DNA from: Micrococcaceae bacterium UBA7136
GTDB taxonomy: Bacteria; Actinomycetota; Actinomycetes; Actinomycetales; Micrococcaceae
Reading direction: 5' to 3'
NCBI GenBank assembly: GCA_002492045.1
Contig: DKXC01000085.1
Span: forward strand, 1-7,681
DNA length: 7,681 bases
The translations under genes and the position numbers were made by a program. Below are positions 1-4,495 of the stretch, piece after piece (position 1 is the stretch's first letter; the number at the start of each line of letters is the position of its first letter). The notes under the pieces were generated by a model. That model was given only the letters and a program-made list of their open reading frames with translations. It had not been told where the DNA came from and did no database searches.

Positions 1-666
1 GCCAAGCCTAAGACTCTCTTTCTGGGGGCAGCTCAGCCTGACCTGCTAGAGACCGCCCAGATTGAGGGCAAGGATTTCTGCTGGCAGGTGGGGGCCTCTG
101 GTTTCTGGCAGATTCACCGCTGGGCCCCGCAGACCCTGGGCCAAGCCCTTCTGCGGCTGGCCAAGATTGAACCGGGTGAGAGGGTCTATGACCTCTACGC
201 TGGGGCTGGTTTCTTCACAGCTTTGGCTGCGGATGCTGTGGGTCCGGCCGGGCAGGTGCTCTCGCTAGAAGGCTCCCCGGTAACTAGCGCTAATGCGGCT
301 AAGAATCTGGGCCCGGGGGGTATTTCTTTGACTTCTGCTTCTGCTCAGACGCCGGTGCGGGTTGAGCGGGGGGACGTTGCTAGCGTCCTGGATAAGTTAC
401 TGGTCGAGGTTGAGTCTGGGGCCTATCTGGGTCCTGACCTGGTGATTTGTGACCCTCCCCGGGAGGGATCTGGCCGTAGGGTCATGGAGCAGGTGACGGC
501 TCTGGCCCCTGACCGCCTGGCCTATGTGGCCTGTGATCCGGCGGCCCTGGGACGGGATACCGGCTACCTGCGGGAGCTAGGATGGAAGCTGACCGCCCTA
601 GAGGCCTTTGACATGTACCCCCATACCCATCACCTTGAGGCGCTTGCCATCTTTGAGCAGGCTTAG
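1..666 (+). CDS. TrmA/RlmD-family class I SAM-dependent RNA (uracil-C5) methyltransferase, 5' end outside the window
   Basis: The frame is open from the first base and ends at TAG 664-666, giving the last 221 residues. The family transfers a methyl group from S-adenosylmethionine to C5 of a uridine in tRNA or rRNA. Catalytic-domain landmarks appear in order: FWQIH near 106-120; SAM motif I DLYAGAG at 190-210; acidic motif II LSLEGSP near 262-282; DPPREG at 451-468; the nucleophile motif ACDP with Cys at TGT 532-534; and the C-terminal DMYPHTHHLE, whose Glu (637-639) is the expected general base. The Cys context is ACDP, where E. coli members usually have SCNP. The N-terminal part, including any TRAM domain, lies upstream. 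The sequence does not show whether the target is tRNA U54 or a 23S rRNA uridine, so I give no gene symbol. The family assignment is firm; the substrate is unknown. Confidence 0.93.
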   Translation, partial: AKPKTLFLGAAQPDLLETAQIEGKDFCWQVGASGFWQIHRWAPQTLGQALLRLAKIEPGERVYDLYAGAGFFTALAADAVGPAGQVLSLEGSPVTSANAAKNLGPGGISLTSASAQTPVRVERGDVASVLDKLLVEVESGAYLGPDLVICDPPREGSGRRVMEQVTALAPDRLAYVACDPAALGRDTGYLRELGWKLTALEAFDMYPHTHHLEALAIFEQA

Positions 667-669
667 TCT

Positions 670-697
670 CTTATTTTGTTCTTGTGAGAAAAATAAG
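670..697 (+). promoter_or_regulatory. AT-rich inverted repeat covering the Shine-Dalgarno of the small ORF
   Basis: CTTATTTT (670-677) is perfectly complementary to AAAATAAG (690-697). Inside it, TCT (680-682) can pair with AGA (687-689) around a TGTG loop, leaving two bases bulged. The right arm covers the start of AAGGAA (695-700), the only plausible ribosome binding site for the ORF at 713. No T-tract follows, so a classical terminator is unlikely, although the repeat starts four bases after the upstream stop codon. A role in hiding the binding site is inference. The stem is AU-rich and not very stable. Confidence 0.4.
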
Positions 698-712
698 GAA
701 AACACCCCCATC

Positions 713-799
713 ATGCTTTACCTGCTGACCCTCTTGCTTCTGGCCGCCCTGGGTTTCTCTATCTGGCGTGAGCCTCGTAGCCTGCTAGCAATGTACTAG
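713..799 (+). CDS. Possible 28-aa single-pass membrane microprotein
   Basis: ATG 713 opens a 28-codon frame ending at TAG 797-799. It is preceded by AAGGAA (695-700), a fair Shine-Dalgarno sequence with a rather long 12-base spacer. The product starts MLYLLTLLLLAALGFSIW: about 18 hydrophobic residues, enough for one membrane helix. A short polar stretch REPRS follows and the protein ends LLAMY. A positive tail after the helix suggests an N-out, C-in orientation. It lies between the methyltransferase stop (666) and the ParE start (841), with no overlap of either. I do not recognise a family. It resembles KdpF in size only, and no kdp genes are near. The same frame is open further upstream, but that would run through the methyltransferase gene in another frame, so the ATG at 713 is the sensible start. 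It may be a chance ORF: the region is short and Leu-rich frames arise easily here. Confidence 0.4.
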   Translation: MLYLLTLLLLAALGFSIWREPRSLLAMY

Positions 800-840
800 A
801 CTAGTGGGGCAGTATCTTCCCTTCAGACCAGGAGGCTCTT

Positions 841-2934
841 ATGGCAGCAGAAACCTATACCGCCCGTAACCTCTCGGTGCTGGAGGGCTTGGAGGCTGTC
901 CGCAAACGTCCTGGCATGTACATCGGCTCCACCGACTCCCGGGGCCTCATGCACTGTCTCTGGGAGATTATCGATAACTCGGTGGACGAGGCCCTAGCTG
1001 GTTATGGCCAGTCTATTCAGGTCATCCTCTATAAGGACGGCTCGGTAGAGGTCCAGGACGACGGCCGTGGCGTGCCCACCGACATTGAGCCTCGCACCGG
1101 CCTGTCCGGTGTTGAGGTGGTCTACACGAAACTGCACGCTGGCGGTAAGTTTGGTGGCGGCTCCTATAATGCTTCGGGTGGCCTGCACGGTGTGGGTGCC
1201 TCGGTGGTCAACGCCCTGTCCTCTCGCCTGGATGTGCAGGTGGACCGGGGCGGTAAGACCTACCAGATGAGCTTTAAGCACGGGGTTCCAGGTATTTTCT
1301 CTGACGGGTCTAAGCCCAGCCCTGATGCCCCCTTCCAGCCTTCTGATTCTGCCCTGCAGGTGGTGGGTAAGGCCAAGCGGGGGGTGACCGGTACCCGGGT
1401 GCGCTACTGGGCTGATCCCATGATTTTTACCCCGGATGCCCGCTTTAGCTATGAGAACCTGGCGGCCCGGGCCCGGCAGACTGCCTTCTTGATTCCTGGC
1501 CTGCGGATTGCGGTGCGGGACGAGCGTCGGTTAGAGGGTACACCTGGGGCTGAGGGGCCCCATGAGGAGGTTTTCCAGCATGACGGGGGTATCTCTGAGT
1601 TTGTGGACTACCTGGCCCATGACCAGGCTGTGACCGATATTTGGCGTTTTACTGGCAGCGATACTTTTACTGAGACAGTGCCGGTGCTGGATGCTGAGGG
1701 CCACTCTCAGCTGACTGAGGTGGAGCGCAGCTGCGAGGTGGATATTGCCCTGCGCTGGGGGAGTGGCTACGAGACGACCTTGCGGTCCTTTGTCAATATT
1801 ATTGCTACCCCTAAGGGCGGTACCCACCAGGCTGGTTTTGAGCAGGGCCTGCTGCGGACCATGCGTAAGCACCTGGCTGATAATGCCCGCAAGTACAAGC
1901 TGGGTAAGGACAAGATTGAGAAGGACGATGTACTGGCTGGCTTGACTGCCGTGCTGACGGTCCGCCTGGCTGAGCCCCAGTTTGAGGGCCAGACCAAGGA
2001 GATTCTGGGTACCCCGGCTGTCCGGCAGATTGTGGCTAAGGTGGTCTCCCAGCAGCTGGCTGCCAAGCTGGCTTCGACTGCCCGGGTTGAGAAAGCCCAG
2101 GCTCACGCCCTCAGCGAGAAGGTTGTGGGCGAGATGAAGTCTCGTATTTCGGCCCGGGTGCATAAGGAGACCCAGCGGCGGAAGAACGCCCTAGAGACTT
2201 CCTCCATGCCGGCCAAGCTGGTGGATTGCCGCTCTAATGACCTGGAGACTTCTGAGCTTTTCATTGTGGAGGGTGATTCGGCCCTGGGCACGGCCCGGCT
2301 GGCTCGTTCTTCAACCTACCAGGCCCTGCTGCCCATTCGGGGCAAGATCCTGAATGTGCAGAAGGCTTCCTTGACGGACATGCTGGCTAATGCTGAGTGC
2401 GCCGCCATTATTCAGGTGATCGGGGCTGGTTCTGGCCGCACCTTCGATTTGGAGGCCCGCCGCTATAACAAGATTGTTATGATGACCGATGCGGACGTGG
2501 ATGGGGCCCATATCCGTACCCTGCTGCTGACCCTTTTCTACCGCTATATGCGACCCCTGGTTGAGGCTGGCCATGTGTATGCGGCTGTTCCGCCCCTGCA
2601 CCGGGTTGAGGTGGTGCAGCGGGGTAAGGCTAACCAGATGATTTACACCTATTCTGAGCGGGAGTTGCAGGAGCTACTGGCCCAGTTGCAGGCGGAGGGT
2701 AAGACCTATAAGGAGCCTATTCAGCGTTATAAGGGCCTGGGTGAGATGGATGCTGACCAGTTGGCGGAGACGACCATGGATCCTCGTCACCGGACCCTGC
2801 GTCGGGTGCGGGTGGCTGATGCTGAGGCGGCTGATCGGGCCTTTACCCTGCTGATGGGGTCTGAGGTTGCTCCCCGTAAGGATTTCATTATTCAGGGGGC
2901 TAGGCGCCTGGATCATACTGCCATTGATGCCTAG
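841..2934 (+). CDS. parE: Type IIA DNA topoisomerase subunit B (ParE/GyrB-like)
   Basis: This 697-aa ATPase subunit forms an A2B2 topoisomerase with a GyrA/ParC-type partner, which is not in the window. The enzyme passes one DNA duplex through another using ATP. The start is fixed by AGGAGG (830-835), five bases before ATG. The GHKL ATPase domain shows RKRPGMYIGS (21-30), E42 as catalytic base and N46 in EIIDNSVDE, DDGRG (73-77) and GGLHGVG (113-119). The transducer domain carries the QTK loop, Q384-T385-K386. The TOPRIM domain has EGDS (E477) and the metal-binding DADVDG (D550, D552, D554), and the tail has IQRYKGLGEM (627-636). The TOPRIM loop reads EGDSALG, not the EGDSAGG of E. coli GyrB/ParE; I recall the same form in Micrococcaceae homologues. 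ParE is preferred over GyrB because it closely matches remembered Micrococcaceae ParE-type proteins and there is no dnaN-recF-gyrB-gyrA context. The family is certain; the paralogue is likely. Confidence 0.92.
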   Translation: MAAETYTARNLSVLEGLEAVRKRPGMYIGSTDSRGLMHCLWEIIDNSVDEALAGYGQSIQVILYKDGSVEVQDDGRGVPTDIEPRTGLSGVEVVYTKLHAGGKFGGGSYNASGGLHGVGASVVNALSSRLDVQVDRGGKTYQMSFKHGVPGIFSDGSKPSPDAPFQPSDSALQVVGKAKRGVTGTRVRYWADPMIFTPDARFSYENLAARARQTAFLIPGLRIAVRDERRLEGTPGAEGPHEEVFQHDGGISEFVDYLAHDQAVTDIWRFTGSDTFTETVPVLDAEGHSQLTEVERSCEVDIALRWGSGYETTLRSFVNIIATPKGGTHQAGFEQGLLRTMRKHLADNARKYKLGKDKIEKDDVLAGLTAVLTVRLAEPQFEGQTKEILGTPAVRQIVAKVVSQQLAAKLASTARVEKAQAHALSEKVVGEMKSRISARVHKETQRRKNALETSSMPAKLVDCRSNDLETSELFIVEGDSALGTARLARSSTYQALLPIRGKILNVQKASLTDMLANAECAAIIQVIGAGSGRTFDLEARRYNKIVMMTDADVDGAHIRTLLLTLFYRYMRPLVEAGHVYAAVPPLHRVEVVQRGKANQMIYTYSERELQELLAQLQAEGKTYKEPIQRYKGLGEMDADQLAETTMDPRHRTLRRVRVADAEAADRAFTLLMGSEVAPRKDFIIQGARRLDHTAIDA

Positions 2935-2979
2935 TTTTCTGGCCTGCTTCTTGGGCGTGCCTTGAGCTAAAAAACAGCA

Positions 2980-2986
2980 GGGAGAG
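2980..2986 (+). promoter_or_regulatory. Ribosome binding site that decides the mdh start
   Basis: GGGAGAG precedes three overlapping start options. GTG 2991 is in the mdh frame, six bases after the GGAG core, and is well placed. ATG 3000, also in frame, is 15 bases after the core, which is long. ATG 2989 is out of frame and encodes only Met-Trp-Val-Thr before TGA 3001-3003, which overlaps ATG 3000 as ATGA. I annotate mdh from GTG 2991 on spacing. Reinitiation at ATG 3000 after the four-codon frame is possible. Confidence 0.55.
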
Positions 2987-2990
2987 TAAT

Positions 2991-4013
2991 GTGGGTTACA
3001 TGAACTCTGCAAAGAAGCACGCCGTCACTGTAACTGTCACCGGGGCCGCCGGCCAGATTGGCTACGCCAGCCTCTTCCGCATTGCCGCCGGAGAGATGCT
3101 GGGCCCCGATACTCCCATCCGCCTGCGTCTGCTGGAAATCCCAGCCGGTCTCCAGGCAGCTGAGGGGGTGGCCCTAGAACTAACCGATTGTGCCTTCCCC
3201 CTGCTGGAATCCATTGATATCAGTGATCAGGCTGAGACAGCCTTTGAGGGTGCTAACCTGGCCCTGCTGATTGGTTCCCGCCCCCGCACCAAGGGCATGG
3301 AGCGGGCCGACCTGCTAGAAGCTAACGGGGGGATTTTCTCTACCCAGGGTAGGGCCATTAACGAGAAGGCAGCCGACGATATCAAGGTCCTGGTGGTGGG
3401 CAACCCGGCTAACACGAATGCCCTGATTGCTGCCTCCCACGCCCCGGACGTCCCCAGCCGCCGTTTTACTGCCCTGACCCGCCTGGACCACCAGCGGGCC
3501 CTGGCCCAGCTAGCTGCCGCTACCGATAGTCGCCCCCAGGATATTGAGGGCCTGGCTATTTGGGGTAACCATTCGGCCAGCCAGTACCCTGACCTTTTCC
3601 AGGCCAGAATTGGCGGACGCCCGGCCCTGGACCTACTGGCTAAGCGGGGCCTGGGGCAGACCTGGATTGAGGAGACCTTTATTCCTACTGTTGCCCAGCG
3701 AGGGGCTGAGATTATTGCGGTGCGGGGGGCCTCCTCGGCTGCTTCGGCAGCTAACGCAGCTATCGCTCATATGCGGGACTGGGTGCTGGGAACCCAGGGG
3801 CGGATTACCTCTATGGCTGTACCTTCGGATGGCTCCTACGGGGTGCCTCAGGGCCTGATTTCTTCCTTCCCGGTAATCTGTGCAGACGGCGACTATCGGA
3901 TTGTGCAGGGCCTGGAACATTCTGATTTTGCCCGAGCCCGTATTGAGGCTTCGGTGGCTGAACTGGCCGAGGAAGGGGAGGCCGTTGCTAACCTGGGACT
4001 TCTGGGTGCTTAG
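2991..4013 (+). CDS. mdh: Malate dehydrogenase (NAD-dependent, cytosolic type)
   Basis: This enzyme interconverts malate and oxaloacetate with NAD in the TCA cycle. It is 340 aa from GTG 2991 or 337 aa from ATG 3000, slightly longer than the roughly 328 aa usual for the family, the excess being at the N-terminus. Counting from GTG, the NAD-binding loop is TGAAGQIG (17-24), with the acidic E49 at the end of the second strand. Substrate arginines are R99 and R105 in RPRTKGMER, plus R169. The catalytic pair is D166 in RLDHQR and H194 in WGNHSASQYPD. The spacings (Arg to Arg 6, Asp to Arg 3, Asp to His 28) match cytosolic-type MDH exactly. SDGSYGVPQGLISSFPV (279-295) is the usual C-terminal signature. 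Nothing is missing. It starts 56 bases after parE with no clear terminator between, so co-transcription with parE is possible. A terminator cluster follows. It is an MDH, not an LDH, because of the R99 loop. Confidence 0.95.
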   Translation: MGYMNSAKKHAVTVTVTGAAGQIGYASLFRIAAGEMLGPDTPIRLRLLEIPAGLQAAEGVALELTDCAFPLLESIDISDQAETAFEGANLALLIGSRPRTKGMERADLLEANGGIFSTQGRAINEKAADDIKVLVVGNPANTNALIAASHAPDVPSRRFTALTRLDHQRALAQLAAATDSRPQDIEGLAIWGNHSASQYPDLFQARIGGRPALDLLAKRGLGQTWIEETFIPTVAQRGAEIIAVRGASSAASAANAAIAHMRDWVLGTQGRITSMAVPSDGSYGVPQGLISSFPVICADGDYRIVQGLEHSDFARARIEASVAELAEEGEAVANLGLLGA

Positions 4014-4050
4014 GGGCTCTAAACTAGCCTGAATCTTGAAGGGCGCGGGA

Positions 4051-4083
4051 GAGAATAGGAGAGATTTTTCTTTCCTACTTCTT
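4051..4083 (+). other. Purine/pyrimidine stem-loop downstream of mdh
   Basis: TAGGAGAGA (4056-4064) pairs with TCTTTCCTA (4069-4077) around a TTTT loop, with one G-U pair. After a bulged C4078 the helix continues as GAGAA (4051-4055) with TTCTT (4079-4083). All purines are on the left arm and nearly all pyrimidines on the right. No separate T-tract follows, but the right arm itself is T-rich. It is the first of three consecutive hairpins after mdh and may protect the mRNA 3' end or assist termination. Confidence 0.5.
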
Positions 4084-4093
4084 CTGTGACAAC

Positions 4094-4143
4094 GAGACCA
4101 GAATCTATGATTTTTTTCATAGTTTTCTGGCCTCTTTTGCTTT
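4094..4143 (+). terminator. Intrinsic terminator of mdh
   Basis: The helix is built from GAG/CTC (4094-4096 with 4132-4134), an A-C mismatch, CCAGAA/TTCTGG (4098-4103 with 4125-4130), a small internal loop, and CTATGA/TCATAG (4105-4110 with 4117-4122), closed by a TTTTTT loop. The T-rich run TTTTGCTTT (4135-4143) follows directly, as in a Rho-independent terminator. It lies 80 bases after the mdh stop and points along the + strand. Confidence 0.75.
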
Positions 4144-4195
4144 CCTGGAGGCTGGTGAGTCTAGTCTGAAAGCCTCCAGGAAACCCCCAGTTTTT
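4141..4195 (+). terminator. Second hairpin, 13-bp perfect stem followed by T5
   Basis: TTTCCTGGAGGCT (4141-4153) is perfectly complementary to AGCCTCCAGGAAA (4171-4183), with a 17-base loop. TTTTT (4191-4195) follows after CCCCCAG. The stem is strong, but the seven-base gap before the T-run and the large loop are not typical. It starts where the T-tract of the previous hairpin ends, so the two form a tandem pair. It may be a back-up terminator. It could instead be a protein- or RNA-binding hairpin. Confidence 0.55.
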
Positions 4196-4248
4196 CCTCT
4201 TATTTCCCTATCTTCTGGGGCTCTACCCCTCTCTGACTACCTGGATTA

Positions 4249-4261
4249 TGACAGCGTGTCA
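4249..4261. promoter_or_regulatory. TGACA-GCG-TGTCA palindrome, possible operator
   Basis: TGACA (4249-4253) and TGTCA (4257-4261) are perfect inverted arms around GCG. A third half-site, GACAC (4269-4273), forms a second inverted pair with GTGTC (4256-4260) at eight bases. Arms of this size suit a dimeric repressor or activator. The binding protein is unknown, and five-base arms can occur by chance. Confidence 0.3.
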
Positions 4262-4290
4262 GTAAATGGACACCCCAGCTTCCACAGGCT

Positions 4291-4372
4291 GGTCAAGGTA
4301 AGAAGCGGTCCGGTCCAGTAAGGTCAAGAAAATCTTCCCCAAATCTGCCCCTAACAAGGGCAGAAGGTCAAA
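4291..4372 (+). repeat. Three GGTCAA direct repeats upstream of cydA
   Basis: GGTCAAG occurs at 4291-4297 and 4322-4328, and GGTCAAA at 4366-4372. Starts are 31 and 44 bases apart, close to three and four helical turns. GGTCC occurs twice in tandem between the first two, within 4308-4317. The third copy is also half of an imperfect palindrome, GGTCA-AAA-TAACC (4366-4378). These could be activator boxes on one DNA face, but this is inference. Confidence 0.3.
4344..4364 (+). other. Small perfect hairpin in the cydA leader
   Basis: TCTGCCC (4344-4350) pairs with GGGCAGA (4358-4364) around the seven-base loop CTAACAA. No T-run follows, so it is not a terminator. It sits immediately before the third GGTCAA box. 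Confidence 0.4.
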
Positions 4373-4404
4373 ATAACCATAAGTAAGAGGAGTCTAAAAC
4401 CCGT

Positions 4405-4410
4405 TATCCT
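4405..4410 (+). promoter_or_regulatory. Weak -10 candidate for cydA
   Basis: TATCCT fits the TANNNT form of actinobacterial -10 elements and would give a transcript start near 4417, about 80 bases before the cydA ATG. No good -35 hexamer lies 16-18 bases upstream, so the call is tentative. Confidence 0.2.
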
Positions 4411-4440
4411 AAAGAGAAAACACACAGGCATCTTTACTGA

Positions 4441-4461
4441 GGGTTTACCTCGCACAAACCC
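4441..4461 (+). other. GGGTTT/AAACCC inverted repeat just before the cydA ribosome binding site
   Basis: GGGTTT (4441-4446) and AAACCC (4456-4461) can form a six-base-pair stem with a nine-base loop, ending 24 bases before the Shine-Dalgarno AAGGA (4486-4490). TTTAC is repeated at 4433-4437 and 4444-4448, one helical turn apart. It could be an operator half-site pair or a leader hairpin; there is no direct support for either. Confidence 0.25.
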
Positions 4462-4495
4462 CACAGATGCTCCACCAAAACTCTGAAGGATACCT

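Larger units (their letters stand above)
4196..4495 (+). other. Non-coding control/leader region of cydA
   Basis: These 300 bases separate the last mdh hairpin from cydA and hold no credible gene. Short frames such as the one at 4266-4301 lack a Shine-Dalgarno sequence. The region is visibly richer in A and T than the genes around it. It contains a TGACA/TGTCA palindrome, three GGTCAA boxes, a GGTCCGGTCC tandem, two small hairpins and a weak -10 candidate, each listed separately. Its length and repeats suggest that cydAB expression is regulated here. I found no sequence matching the Rex operator known from other actinobacterial cyd promoters. Confidence 0.6.

Noticed and set aside
713..799. 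KdpF for the small hydrophobic ORF
   Set aside because: The size fits, but the C-terminal residues do not match KdpF proteins and there are no kdpABC genes beside it.
795..805. ACTAG-A-CTAGT palindrome at the stop of the small ORF
   Set aside because: Five-base arms around one base cannot form a hairpin, and the left arm contains the stop codon; it is most likely chance.
1531..2163. 210-codon open frame on the - strand inside parE
   Set aside because: It lies wholly antisense to a certain gene, has a low-complexity product with no recognisable domain, and is explained by the codon bias of the + strand.
4266..4301. 11-codon frame (ATG to TAA) in the cydA leader, possible leader peptide
   Set aside because: There is no Shine-Dalgarno sequence and no run of regulatory codons; such short frames are expected by chance.
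4184..4495. Rex operator (TGTGA...TCACA type) upstream of cydA
   Set aside because: I looked for it because Rex controls cyd genes in other actinobacteria, but no convincing match is present.
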